Of a stretch of DNA of 64,000 nucleotides, positions 54,473 to 63,664 are shown piece by piece; position 1 is the first letter of the stretch; each line of letters opens with the position of its first letter. The position numbers and the translations under genes were made by a program. The notes beneath the pieces were generated by a model that was given only the letters and a program-made list of their open reading frames with translations, was not told where the DNA came from and did no database searches. The stretch is from JAWSVE01 sp050633885 (GTDB lineage: Bacteria; Pseudomonadota; Gammaproteobacteria; Pseudomonadales; Cellvibrionaceae), in NCBI GenBank assembly GCA_050633885.1, contig JBOEHK010000006.1, positions 62,001 through 126,000 of the forward strand, in the 5' to 3' direction.

Positions 54473-54913
54473 ACATTCAAAACAACCCTATTCAATAAAC
54501 AAGCGAACGTAAAACCAATAAGATAAAAAAAGCCCGGAGAATATCCGGGCTAAACAGTTAGTGTATTCGTTTTTCAAAATCTATCGGACTCAATCTGCGC
54601 TATCTCTAGGAATATAAAATTGGTAAGGCATGGTCAGGGTGCAAACCAGATAAAATTGAAGCTTTTGAAATTACTTTTGGTAACTCTAAAGTCATTTCAG
54701 CCTACCTAAAAAGATAAGACCGACAATATCAGAGGTTACTACTGCCGCCCTGCCATCCTACTTTCAGTATAGATAAAAAAATAACACTCGCTTAGTTGAA
54801 TAATGCCTAAAAAGTGTGTCTCACAGCAGATTTATTTCTGACACTTTAGAACTTGTTTGAAATGATATAGACGACTCTAAGAATAAGAATATTGATACCA
54901 ACGGTCTTGAAAA
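54473..54913. other. Gap between yciK and the chemotaxis operon
   Basis: 441 bp with one clear hairpin (54525-54551) and no supportable gene. A 36-codon open stretch on the plus strand (about 54606-54716) has no start or recognised homology. Confidence 0.5.
54525..54551 (-). terminator. Intrinsic terminator, minus-strand orientation
   Basis: An 8-bp stem AGCCCGGA/TCCGGGCT with a 5-base loop, followed on the minus strand by seven T. It faces transcripts leaving the chemotaxis operon (ending at 54914), although 363 bp away. It could also slow plus-strand transcripts from yciK. Confidence 0.75.
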
Positions 54914-55351
54914 CTACAATTGCGAAAGATTTTCAGTAGAAACTACAGGGATATCCGAAGAGATATTGGTCACCACACCATCTTTACACGTCAGCACGGT
55001 TTTTAAAGGCTTAGATTGCGTTGAGCGATGCCTAAAAATTAAAAACACTTTATATTCTTTTGTTTGTTTTTCTTCGCTTAGATAAACGTAATATTGTTCA
55101 CCATTATTACCTGCAATAATTTCCGATGGATATCCTAAATTTTTCTGTAGCCATACCGTATCGGTGACATTGACTTTGATTTTTTCTAAAGATGAGCTTT
55201 CGATAGAAACCCCGTGACGAACAAGTCGTTTATCGTTCTTTATTTCAACTAAAGTGCACCCGCTAATAAACAAAAAACAAGATGACAACACAACCCCTGA
55301 TAAAATCGATTTCACCAAAGGACTGGCGCTAATCTTTTTAGGCAAAAACAT
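54914..55351 (-). CDS. Small lipoprotein at the end of the chemotaxis operon
   Basis: A predicted lipoprotein of 145 residues. ATG 55351 (MFLPKKISASPLVKS) is chosen over 55387 because it gives a normal signal peptide (SGVVLSSCFLFISGC, with lipobox Cys near 32). The mature part reads VNVTDTVWLQKNLGYPSEII and GEQYYVYLSEEK, loosely like the SmpA/OmlA (BamE) fold. Its start lies 14 bp inside the DUF2802 gene, so it is translationally coupled to that gene. Function unknown. Nothing in its sequence links it to chemotaxis except position. Confidence 0.75.
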   Translation of the reverse strand: MFLPKKISASPLVKSILSGVVLSSCFLFISGCTLVEIKNDKRLVRHGVSIESSSLEKIKVNVTDTVWLQKNLGYPSEIIAGNNGEQYYVYLSEEKQTKEYKVFLIFRHRSTQSKPLKTVLTCKDGVVTNISSDIPVVSTENLSQL

Positions 55352-55895
55352 GAGTACTACCCGATTGAGATGTGCGTATCGCAGCATTTAAATTTTTAGA
55401 CGACTTTGACTCTATTCCACTTTGTATCAACATTTTCATTAAGGCGACCTCATCTGTTGACAACCCACAGGTTTTAACAACTTGCCTTTCAGAAATTCCA
55501 CTTTTCAATAATTGTTTTGCCTGCTCAAAAACCGAAACCGGTTGTATCGCATTTCGGGTTAAAAAGTCCGATTGACCAACGGGAGAACTAGTTTGGTTAG
55601 CTGATTGAGCATCTTGATGTTTAGCGACGATTTTGTCTGATGCGGTATTCACTTCCATATCTTCTATTGATTGCATTAATGATAGTTTCTTTTCTAGCGC
55701 GACAATCCTTAATCCCATGCCAGCAGCACCATTTCCTGCAACCTGCAAATCTCTTGTCAATTTTTTGCAGGTTTGCTGTCCTTCTTCAATTTTTTTTCTC
55801 GCTAACAACGAATAATAAATAGCTGCGCCAATAGCCAACCAGCTCACTACCAGCGTTGCCGATAATAAAATTTCCATTAGAGGGCTCATATTCAC
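55338..55895 (-). CDS. DUF2802 membrane-anchored protein
   Basis: A 185-residue protein with an N-terminal membrane helix (LLSATLVVSWLAIGAAIYYSLL), a coiled segment (about 35-80), a polar linker, and a C-terminal DUF2802 helix-turn-helix-like region (QLLKSGISERQVVKTCGLS, then VALMKMLIQSG). DUF2802 genes follow cheW in Pseudomonas flagellar operons. Their function is not established. It lies 55 bp after cheW and overlaps the lipoprotein gene. Confidence 0.85.
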   Translation of the reverse strand: MNMSPLMEILLSATLVVSWLAIGAAIYYSLLARKKIEEGQQTCKKLTRDLQVAGNGAAGMGLRIVALEKKLSLMQSIEDMEVNTASDKIVAKHQDAQSANQTSSPVGQSDFLTRNAIQPVSVFEQAKQLLKSGISERQVVKTCGLSTDEVALMKMLIQSGIESKSSKNLNAAIRTSQSGSTHVFA

Positions 55896-55950
55896 TTCAT
55901 TATCTCCGTTATTCGTAAAACAACTTCTGTAGGGTAGCTGTTTCTATACA

Positions 55951-56436
55951 TTAAAAAGCGACAACATCGGCCCATTCATCGTCCGATAACAATTTATCGA
56001 GCTCAATGAGGATTAAAAGCTGATTATTTTTATGGCAAACACCTTGGATAAATTTTGCATTATCTTCAGTACCTACGTTCGGAGCTGTTTCAATTTCTGA
56101 TTGTTTTAAATAAACAACTTCGGCAACACTATCAACCAAAATACCAATGACATGCTTTTCCGCTTCGATAATCACTATGCGGGTATTCTCACTCACTTCC
56201 TCTGACGGCAAACCAAAACGATGACGAGTATCGATGACCGTCACCACATTGCCGCGCAAATTAATAATGCCGAGAACATAAGCTGGCGCTCCAGGAACCG
56301 GTGCAATTTCTGAATAACGCAACACCTCTTGAACCTGCATGACGTTAATCCCATAGATTTCACCCGCCAACTTGAAGGTTACCCACTGCAGAGTTGGATC
56401 ATCTATCGATTCAGTCGCTACTGTGTTAGTAGTCAT
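55951..56436 (-). CDS. cheW: Chemotaxis coupling protein CheW
   Basis: Links chemoreceptors to CheA in the signalling array. The 161-residue single CheW domain shows LQWVTFKLAGEIYGINVMQV, VLRYSEIAPVPGAPAYVLG, INLRGNVVTVIDTRHRFGLP and VLRVDSVAEVV-type sequence. The parC (ParA-like) and parP genes usually found between motD and cheW in this operon type are absent, leaving a 141-bp gap. Confidence 0.95.
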   Translation of the reverse strand: MTTNTVATESIDDPTLQWVTFKLAGEIYGINVMQVQEVLRYSEIAPVPGAPAYVLGIINLRGNVVTVIDTRHRFGLPSEEVSENTRIVIIEAEKHVIGILVDSVAEVVYLKQSEIETAPNVGTEDNAKFIQGVCHKNNQLLILIELDKLLSDDEWADVVAF

Positions 56437-56577
56437 ACGCTATCCTCTAGAAAAAATTCAAAAAGTGTCAAAAAAATGACGCCATACCGCTTATGTCTGA
56501 CAATATTTACTTCATATTTCTATGAAGCAGAATATATGCCAAATGACCATCCTCTATTGGAGTCAGAAAATGACACA

Positions 56578-57594
56578 TTATTCGTTACGACTATCTTGAG
56601 TGGTATTGTCATCAGAATTTGTCCTATTTAAATTACGGCGACGTAATTCTGGATCACTGGTAAATAGTAAGCCGCCATTATCTAATTTTATTGGGGCAAT
56701 AAGAGGTGCAACTTCAACCTCATTCGAATTAGCGTCTGAATCACTATTGTCTTCAAGCTCACTGCCAAATTCGCTTTCATTTGACACATCACCAAGATCA
56801 CGACTCACTGTCAGCGCATTTTGTATTTCAGATTCATTTTCAAGACGCGGCCTTTCTGTCGATTCTTTAGAAATCATTAAGACCACACGACGATTTTGAG
56901 ATCGTCCGTCTGGCGTTGCGTTGTCGGCAATTGGGCGATGTTCACCATAGCCAACAGCGCTTAACCTTTTTGGAGCAATCCCATTCGACTCAAGTAAATC
57001 AACAACGGATGCCGCTCTTGCCGATGACAATTCCCAATTATTGTTGAATCGTTGATTCTTGATAGGAACATTATCAGTGAAGCCTTCAACTTGTACGGGG
57101 TTATTAAACTGACCAAGAATACCGGCTACCTCTTTGAAAATATCTTTTGCTTTATCACTGGGTATCGCTCTTCCTGATGGAAATAAAACACTTGAATCTA
57201 GCTCAACCTCTAGCCACAATTCGTTACCAAACACTTTTAATTTATTATCCGTCATCAAATCAGAAAACTGCTCAACGAATTGACTTGATAAAGAGGTTAG
57301 ATCAGATTCTTCTTGTGTCGATTTTTTGTTTTCTTCATTGTCAGCCGAGCTATCGATGACAGAAGGATCATTAGATAGCGTAGGCTCCCCAACCTGAATA
57401 GGATTTATTGATGAAGGGGTAATATTAAAAGCCTCTAACAATTCACTCGATAAAACTTTGTATTTACCTTCGTTCACTTGAGAAATTGAATACATAACAA
57501 CAAAAAAAGCAAACAGTAGCGTCACGAAATCGGCGTAAGACACAAGCCATCTATCGTGATCAACTTCTATATCAACAACTCGTCTTCTTTGCAT
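56578..57594 (-). CDS. motD: Flagellar motor stator protein MotD
   Basis: The MotB-type stator subunit of the second (MotCD) stator set. The 338 residues show a short cytoplasmic start and one membrane helix with the proton-carrying Asp (SYADFVTLLFAFFVVMYS). A plug/linker follows, then an OmpA-like peptidoglycan-binding domain (about 155-265: VEGFTDNVPIKNQRF, NNWELSSARAASVVDLL, GYGEHRPIADN). A long acidic tail runs beyond it. It is co-directional with motC, 21 bp downstream. The tail beyond residue 265 is longer than in E. coli MotB. Confidence 0.93.
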   Translation of the reverse strand: MQRRRVVDIEVDHDRWLVSYADFVTLLFAFFVVMYSISQVNEGKYKVLSSELLEAFNITPSSINPIQVGEPTLSNDPSVIDSSADNEENKKSTQEESDLTSLSSQFVEQFSDLMTDNKLKVFGNELWLEVELDSSVLFPSGRAIPSDKAKDIFKEVAGILGQFNNPVQVEGFTDNVPIKNQRFNNNWELSSARAASVVDLLESNGIAPKRLSAVGYGEHRPIADNATPDGRSQNRRVVLMISKESTERPRLENESEIQNALTVSRDLGDVSNESEFGSELEDNSDSDANSNEVEVAPLIAPIKLDNGGLLFTSDPELRRRNLNRTNSDDNTTQDSRNE

Positions 57595-57615
57595 GCTAGC
57601 TGTTTCTATTTTTCA

Positions 57616-58359
57616 TTACTGAGCCAAATATCCATTTAGTTTTACTTGGATTGCCCTAGGATTTTCACCTTCAGCGATTGCTATAATCCCTTCTATTAAT
57701 AGCTCTTTAAACTGAGATTGCTCATGAATGCACATTTTTAATTTATTCGCGACTGGAATTAATAATAAATTAGCAAACGCCACTCCATAAATAGTGGCAA
57801 CAAATGCAACTGCGATACCTGGGCCCAATTCACTTGGATCAGCCAAGTTTCTCATTACATGTATCAGTCCGATGACAGCGCCAATAATGCCAATGGTTGG
57901 CGAATAGCCTCCCATACTCTCATAAAACTTTATCGCATCATGATCGCGTTGCTCACTGACATACAAATCAGCCTCAAGCACATGGCGAATAGATTCTGGT
58001 TCACTACCATCAACTAATAACTGCAAACCTTTTCTAGCAAATTTATCTTTTTCTGAATCTGCTATTGCCTCTAACCCAAGCAAACCTTCTTTGCGAGCAG
58101 CATTTGCCCATCGCACAATACGCTTTACACCAGTACCAAACACATATTTAGGAGGAACCAAGACCCATACAATCATTTTAAACGCACGAGATAATGTTTT
58201 ACTCGGTGTTTGTAACATGGCGGCGCCTAAGGTTCCGCCAAAAACAATTATCGCCGCTGGGCCATTAATCAAGGATTGGAAAGTTCCACCTTCAAGAATA
58301 TTCCCTCCAATGAGAGCACCAAATCCAAGAAGTAAACCAATCAGGGTTAACATATCCAT
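57616..58359 (-). CDS. motC: Flagellar motor stator protein MotC (MotA family)
   Basis: A 247-residue MotA/ExbB-type proton channel subunit with four membrane segments: LTLIGLLLGFGALIGGNIL, AAIIVFGGTLGAAMLQTP, SPTIGIIGAVIGLIHVM and FVATIYGVAFANLLLIPVAN. It is shorter than E. coli MotA (295), as MotC/PomA types are. It pairs with MotD and lies 93 bp after cheB. Confidence 0.95.
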   Translation of the reverse strand: MDMLTLIGLLLGFGALIGGNILEGGTFQSLINGPAAIIVFGGTLGAAMLQTPSKTLSRAFKMIVWVLVPPKYVFGTGVKRIVRWANAARKEGLLGLEAIADSEKDKFARKGLQLLVDGSEPESIRHVLEADLYVSEQRDHDAIKFYESMGGYSPTIGIIGAVIGLIHVMRNLADPSELGPGIAVAFVATIYGVAFANLLLIPVANKLKMCIHEQSQFKELLIEGIIAIAEGENPRAIQVKLNGYLAQ

Positions 58360-58452
58360 ATTTCTTACAACCTACCTTTTCAAAAAACGATTGACTGAAA
58401 TGCAAATCAAGAACGTTAATTTATTGACGCTTTTATGGTCCAAAAATCACAA

Positions 58453-59694
58453 TTAAAATAGCTCTGCAAGCTTTGTACCGAGCATGGGTAATGGCATCAC
58501 ACAATCCGTTAAATTTTCTTTGGCGACGGCCATAGGCATACCGTACACAACGCTGGTTTTCTCATCTTGCGACCAAATAACAGCTCCACTTTGTTTTAAC
58601 AACCGAGCACCTTCGCACCCATCTGAACCCATTCCAGTCAGAATAATTCCTAACGATTTTGCACCAAATACTTTTGCAGCTGACGCAAAAGTAATATCAA
58701 CAGAAGGTTTGTAATTCACACGGTTATCACCCGGAATAACTCGAACAACTCCTCGCTCTGATGGATCGAGAATCATTTGAGAACCTCCGAGTGCAAGTAA
58801 CGCTAACCCCGGCTTTAATCGATCACCGTCTTTTGCTTGCCGGACTTCTATATGACAAATACGATTTAATCGTTCTGCAAAGGCTTCAGTAAAATTTGAC
58901 GGCATGTGTTGAATCAATAAGATCGGCAGGGAAAAATTTCTAGGTAATTTTTTAAGGAGGTCAGTTAAAGCAGCAGGCCCACCCGTTGATGCGCCAATCG
59001 CTAAGAGCCTAATTGTGCCTCGTAATTCTGAAGATACTGCTTTATCGCGGCAGTAAGGCTGTGGAGCACGTTCTTTTTTTGTGGAAAGACCTAAAGACAA
59101 AAGATCTGCTGGTGTATTTGTGAAAGATGAGGATTTATCGAATGCGGATGCAGACCTAACTGAATCAGAAACCTTTAAATCAGGAGCGGCTGAATCAGGC
59201 ACTGACCTGTCAAATCGATTCTGTAGGGTGGTATCTTTCTTTTGGTCTTCAGAAGGGATTATTTTTCGAGAAGCAGGTAGAACTCTCCTAACTCGATAAT
59301 TTTTAACGATTTTTAAAATTCTACTTTGTAAACTTTTTTTAACGGCTTCCGCATTATGAGATATTTCTGAAAAATCCTTTGCTATAAAATCAACTGCACC
59401 AGCATCTAACGCTTCCAGTGTAATGCGTGCCCCCTCTGAGGTTAATGAAGAGAACATTAAAATAGGTAGGCCTTGTTTTGCAAAGATCTCTCTTACTGCT
59501 GAAACACCATCTAATACCGGCATTTCATAATCCATTGTAATAATGTCGGGTAAAAGTACTAATGATTTTTCAATGGCTTCTCGGCCATTTTTAGCGGTTC
59601 CTACAACAGTTAACTCAGGATGCTCACCGATAATTTCATTCAAACGACGCTGAAAAAAGCTAGAATCATCAACAATTAAAACTTTATAAGGCAT
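58453..59694 (-). CDS. cheB: Chemotaxis response regulator protein-glutamate methylesterase
   Basis: Removes methyl groups from chemoreceptors when phosphorylated by CheA. The 413 residues comprise a receiver domain (1-120, phospho-acceptor Asp55 in IITMDYEMPVLDG), a long polar linker (about 150-225), and a catalytic domain. The catalytic domain has LLAIGASTGGPAALTDLL (Ser), LLIQHMPSNFTEAFAERL (His) and ILTGMGSDGCEGARLL (Asp). The linker is longer than in E. coli CheB (349 residues in all). It lies 42 bp after cheA. Confidence 0.96.
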   Translation of the reverse strand: MPYKVLIVDDSSFFQRRLNEIIGEHPELTVVGTAKNGREAIEKSLVLLPDIITMDYEMPVLDGVSAVREIFAKQGLPILMFSSLTSEGARITLEALDAGAVDFIAKDFSEISHNAEAVKKSLQSRILKIVKNYRVRRVLPASRKIIPSEDQKKDTTLQNRFDRSVPDSAAPDLKVSDSVRSASAFDKSSSFTNTPADLLSLGLSTKKERAPQPYCRDKAVSSELRGTIRLLAIGASTGGPAALTDLLKKLPRNFSLPILLIQHMPSNFTEAFAERLNRICHIEVRQAKDGDRLKPGLALLALGGSQMILDPSERGVVRVIPGDNRVNYKPSVDITFASAAKVFGAKSLGIILTGMGSDGCEGARLLKQSGAVIWSQDEKTSVVYGMPMAVAKENLTDCVMPLPMLGTKLAELF

Positions 59695-59736
59695 ACGTTA
59701 ACAATCCAAATCCACTCGTTATTATTGATACAAACA

Positions 59737-61992
59737 CTAGTGCGCATATCTTTTTAACATACTCGGTACATCAAGAATTAACGCTATGGTCCCGTCTCCA
59801 GTAATCGTTGCACCGGCCATACCAGGCGTTCCTTGTAGCATTTTTCCTAGCGGTTTAATCACAACTTCTTCTTGACCCACTAATTGATCAACAACAAAAC
59901 CAACTCGCTGATTGCCTACCGTGACAATAACAACATGAGCAAATTCTGCGGGAGGTTGATCAGTATATTGATTAACTAGCCATTTTTTTAAATGAAAAAT
60001 AGGGATTGCTTTATTTCTAATGGAAACACATTCTTGACCATCGACAACATTCGATTCTTTTAAATCCATATGAAAAATCTCATTCACACTAACCAAAGGC
60101 AATGCGAATGTTTGATGCTCTAACATAATCATCAGTGTCGGCATAATAGCCAATGTTAACGGCACTTTAATATTTAACCGACTCCCTTCACCCAAGACCG
60201 ATGTTATTTCTATCGTTCCGTTTAATTGGGTAATTTTTGTTTTCACCACATCCATACCAACGCCGCGGCCTGACACATCGGATATTTCAGTTTTCGTCGA
60301 GAAACCAGGGGCAAAAATTAATTCAAATGCTTCGGTATCCGTTAAGCGAGAAGCGCCATCTTCATCATACAGTCCTTTTTCTACCGCTTTTTCTCTTAAA
60401 GAATCAGGGTCCATTCCTGCTCCATCATCGGTAATAGATAATAGAATATGATCGCCTTCTTGTTCAGCTGACAAAACAACTTTACCCACGCGACTTTTTC
60501 CTGCCGCTTCTCGAACATTTGGTTTTTCAATTCCATGATCAACAGCGTTTCTGACCAAATGCACTAAAGGATCCGCCAATGCTTCGACCAAATTTTTATC
60601 TAAATCAGTTTCTTCGCCTTTCAGCTCTAAACTAATTTCTTTTTTCATGCTTCTCGCCAAATCACGTACAACCCGAGGGAATCGCCCAAACACTTTCTTA
60701 ATCGGCTGCATACGTGTTTTCATAACAGATGATTGCAAATCTGCAGTCACTACATCTAAATTTGAAACAGCTTTACTTAACTCTTCGTCATCACTTTCCG
60801 TCCCCAAACGAACCAACCTGTTTCGGACAAGCACTAATTCACCAACCATATTCATGATGTCATCAAGTCGCTGCGTATCGACACGAACAGTTGTCTCTAC
60901 AGTGGCAACATTAGCCGGTGCTTTAGGCGATGACGGTGATTGTTTATCTAATGGAGAAGTCTTTATCGTTGAGCTGCCACCATTTTTATCGCTTGGTTGA
61001 GTACTCCCTGAAGAAGCCTCACTAGGAAGAACACTTTTTGATGCGGTATTTTTTTCTTCCGAGAGGGATGATGTTATTTTTTTGTTGGTTGGACTTCCGG
61101 GTGCATGTCCTTTTCCATGTAATTGATCGAGTAAGTCTTCGAACTCACCTTCATTAATCTCATCAGAAGATTTCACATGGGGCTGAGCACTAGGCTCTTC
61201 GCTTTTTCCTGACGATTCTGATGCTTTCTGCCCTGTTGCTTCCTGGGCTATTATTGTACTGGCTGATTGAGTGACAGATCCTTGGATCTTATTCTTTTTA
61301 CCATGTAACTGATCCAGCAAGGCCTCAAATTCGTCCTCAGTAATTTCGTCGTTACTCGTATCGTTATCAGGGACACTTGCACTAACAGTAGTACTACTGT
61401 TAGTGCTGCTATTACCATTCGTCTCTGTATTATTATCAATCGCATCTAATAATTCTTCAAACTCACTATCAGTAACCGGCTTGTTTTTGTTTTCTTTGTT
61501 CGTTAAAGGATCTTCTTTCTCTGCCCGATTATCTTTATCGCCGTTTTCTTTTTCGTTATTATCGATATTTTTAGTTGCTGAGTTTGGCTCAGCTATAAGA
61601 TCTTCACCGTTAACCAATTTAGTCAACGCCGTAATAAGATCAGGATCAGCAGGATCCGGATCAATTCTATTCGATACTTGGTCAAACTGAACATTGATGG
61701 TATCTAAAGAAAGCAATACAACATCCATCAGTGATGGCGTTACTTTTCTTTTATGATTTCTTAACACATCAAACAAGTTTTCAGTTACATGACAGCATTC
61801 AACCATTGCATCCAGTTGTAAAAAACCAGCTCCACCTTTTACAGTATGAAACCCCCTAAATATCGCATTCAGTAAATCGGTATCATCAGGCCTTTGCTCA
61901 AGCTCAACGAGTTGCTCTGACAGCAATTCCAAAATTTCGCCAACTTCTGTTAAGAAATCTTGTAAAATGTCATAATCATCTGAAAAACTCAT
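59737..61992 (-). CDS. cheA: Chemotaxis histidine kinase CheA
   Basis: Phosphorylates CheY and CheB. The 751 residues show an HPt domain (1-125) with phospho-His49 in FRGFHTVKGGAGF, then a very long, low-complexity acidic/Ser-rich linker (about 130-365). Then come dimerisation (RLDDIMNMVGELVLVRNRL), HATPase (HLVRNAVDHGIEKPN, DDGAGMDPD, SDVSGRGVGMDVV) and CheW-like regulatory domains. No CheY-binding P2 domain is evident. Instead the linker carries three copies of a motif like TEDEFEALLDQLHGK at about 173-186, 217-232 and 279-294. Confidence 0.96.
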   Translation of the reverse strand: MSFSDDYDILQDFLTEVGEILELLSEQLVELEQRPDDTDLLNAIFRGFHTVKGGAGFLQLDAMVECCHVTENLFDVLRNHKRKVTPSLMDVVLLSLDTINVQFDQVSNRIDPDPADPDLITALTKLVNGEDLIAEPNSATKNIDNNEKENGDKDNRAEKEDPLTNKENKNKPVTDSEFEELLDAIDNNTETNGNSSTNSSTTVSASVPDNDTSNDEITEDEFEALLDQLHGKKNKIQGSVTQSASTIIAQEATGQKASESSGKSEEPSAQPHVKSSDEINEGEFEDLLDQLHGKGHAPGSPTNKKITSSLSEEKNTASKSVLPSEASSGSTQPSDKNGGSSTIKTSPLDKQSPSSPKAPANVATVETTVRVDTQRLDDIMNMVGELVLVRNRLVRLGTESDDEELSKAVSNLDVVTADLQSSVMKTRMQPIKKVFGRFPRVVRDLARSMKKEISLELKGEETDLDKNLVEALADPLVHLVRNAVDHGIEKPNVREAAGKSRVGKVVLSAEQEGDHILLSITDDGAGMDPDSLREKAVEKGLYDEDGASRLTDTEAFELIFAPGFSTKTEISDVSGRGVGMDVVKTKITQLNGTIEITSVLGEGSRLNIKVPLTLAIMPTLMIMLEHQTFALPLVSVNEIFHMDLKESNVVDGQECVSIRNKAIPIFHLKKWLVNQYTDQPPAEFAHVVIVTVGNQRVGFVVDQLVGQEEVVIKPLGKMLQGTPGMAGATITGDGTIALILDVPSMLKRYAH

Positions 61993-62046
61993 GATTCATT
62001 CCTAAGCAAAAAGCACTTCAATGATTTTTTTTGCATCGACATAAAA

Positions 62047-62946
62047 CTAAAAGCCCAAGCTTGACAACAAATCATCGACATCATCCTGGCCATCCATAAC
62101 ATCATCTCTATCTTTCGCATGAATTTGCGGCCCTTCGCCTGCACCAGACTCAACTTTCTTTTCTTTCGGTCTTCGAGTTGGATCAATTCCCGTTACCTCT
62201 TCAACTTGGCCAGCCATACGGACTAGATTCACCAATTCTGACTCTACATCTTTCACCAAGCTAATCACTTTGGTTAATACCTGCCCTGTTAAATCTTGGA
62301 AGCCCTGTTCAACTAATATCATTTGCATATTAAGATTCATCTTTTCCGTACCAGAGCACATATGATTAAGAAATTCATCAATGCGTTGATACAACTCGGT
62401 AAATTCATCTTTTGTCATTTCTCTACGACGAAGCTTTACCCATTCCTCTTTTAATGCTTTCGCTTCTTTTCCAAGACCCTCTGCTATAGGCCCCGATTCT
62501 TCAATCAGATCCATTGTCTTATCAGCAGCTTTTCTAGTTAAGGAAATCACATAATTCAATCTATCTGATGCATCTTGTATTTCAAAATTATCAATTACTG
62601 TTGCATTTTTTTCTTCTTGTTCAGGGTGATTATTTTCATCAATATTGAAATTAATAATTGCTTCGTGTAGTGCTCTTGTTAGCTGGCCGACAGCGCTATA
62701 AATTTTTTTGTCTCTATTTTTTGTGATTTCTAAAATAATCTGAGAGGCTTCTAAATAGTCATCGGCTTGTATGCGCCCTATCAGTTTTTCAGAATATTTT
62801 TTTAAGTCAGATGAAAATTCATAATTTTCATCTGAATTTTCAACATGATCGATTTCTGTCGATCTTAATTCATCCGATGAAACATGACTCTCATCTTGAG
62901 TGACATTTATTTTTTGATTGCTATCCATTGTTTGACGAGACCCCAT
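62047..62946 (-). CDS. cheZ: CheY-P phosphatase CheZ
   Basis: Accelerates CheY-P dephosphorylation. The 299-residue protein is mostly helical. The catalytic-Gln motif is QGFQDLTGQVLTKVISLV (near 215), and the CheY-binding C-terminal peptide is QDDVDDLLSSLGF. It is longer than the E. coli protein (214) because of an acidic N-terminal extension of about 60 residues. It lies 25 bp after cheY. A CGGAT precedes the ATG. Confidence 0.95.
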   Translation of the reverse strand: MGSRQTMDSNQKINVTQDESHVSSDELRSTEIDHVENSDENYEFSSDLKKYSEKLIGRIQADDYLEASQIILEITKNRDKKIYSAVGQLTRALHEAIINFNIDENNHPEQEEKNATVIDNFEIQDASDRLNYVISLTRKAADKTMDLIEESGPIAEGLGKEAKALKEEWVKLRRREMTKDEFTELYQRIDEFLNHMCSGTEKMNLNMQMILVEQGFQDLTGQVLTKVISLVKDVESELVNLVRMAGQVEEVTGIDPTRRPKEKKVESGAGEGPQIHAKDRDDVMDGQDDVDDLLSSLGF

Positions 62947-62971
62947 CGATCCGCATTCCTATCATTATCAT

Positions 62972-63361
62972 TTAGCCTTCAACACGCTCAAAGATCTTGT
63001 CGATCTTTTCTTTTAATATTTGAGCGGTAAAAGGTTTAACAACATAGCCATTAACACCCGCTTGAGCAGCTTCGATAATTTGTTCTCGCTTAGCTTCTGC
63101 AGTGACCATTAATGCGGGTAATGACGACAAGGACTCGTCCGACCTGATAGCTTTTAGCAAATCAATTCCCGACATACCTGGCATATTCCAATCAGTTACA
63201 AGAAAGTCATAATTACCTTCCTTTAACATGGGCAACGCCGTTGTTCCGTCATCCGCTTCATCTGTATTTTCAAAACCCAGATCACGGAGTAGGTTTTTGA
63301 TTATTCGTCTCATTGTTGAAAAATCATCAACAATTAAAATTTTCATGCTGGTGTCCAATGC
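62972..63361 (-). CDS. cheY: Chemotaxis response regulator CheY
   Basis: A single-domain receiver that binds the flagellar switch when phosphorylated. It carries LIVDDFSTMRRIIKNLLRDLG, the phospho-Asp in LVTDWNMPGMSG, Thr in PALMVTAEAK and Lys in GYVVKPFTA. The start is uncertain. TTG 63361 has a perfect GGAGG five bases upstream and gives MDTSMKILIVDD, similar to relatives. ATG 63346 lacks a well-spaced site, and ATG 63373 would place the start before the GGAGG. The TTG is preferred. Confidence 0.93.
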   Translation of the reverse strand, partial: ALDTSMKILIVDDFSTMRRIIKNLLRDLGFENTDEADDGTTALPMLKEGNYDFLVTDWNMPGMSGIDLLKAIRSDESLSSLPALMVTAEAKREQIIEAAQAGVNGYVVKPFTAQILKEKIDKIFERVEG

Positions 63362-63664
63362 AACCTCCATCATTTAATAAAATATTCCTCTTTTTCAGTC
63401 TAGTCACTGATGAGGCGGTATCCAGTTTTAGCTGTTTTTTTCTAATGATTTCGTGCGATTAACTAAAAAAATCTTGTATCTTTACTTAACGACACACAAA
63501 AACACTGACTTTATGAAAAATAAGCCAACTGATGCATGTCTTAACGCAAAGAAAATAAATACTGAAAGAATGATCGTTAAAGAGAACGAATACTGAGAGG
63601 AATAAAGTAGACTTTGCCCCTATTGAAAAAAGCAACGTAAATTAAGTAGAGCTATATACACTTT
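63362..63664. other. fliA-cheY intergenic region
   Basis: About 300 bp without a gene. It includes the cheY ribosome-binding site (GGAGG). No clear sigma-28 or sigma-54 promoter match was found by eye. Confidence 0.4.

Noticed and set aside
54606..54716. A 36-codon open stretch reading GKAWSGCKPDKIEAFEITFG on the plus strand
   Set aside because: No start codon, no ribosome-binding site and no recognised homology; stops close by on both sides. It may be chance.
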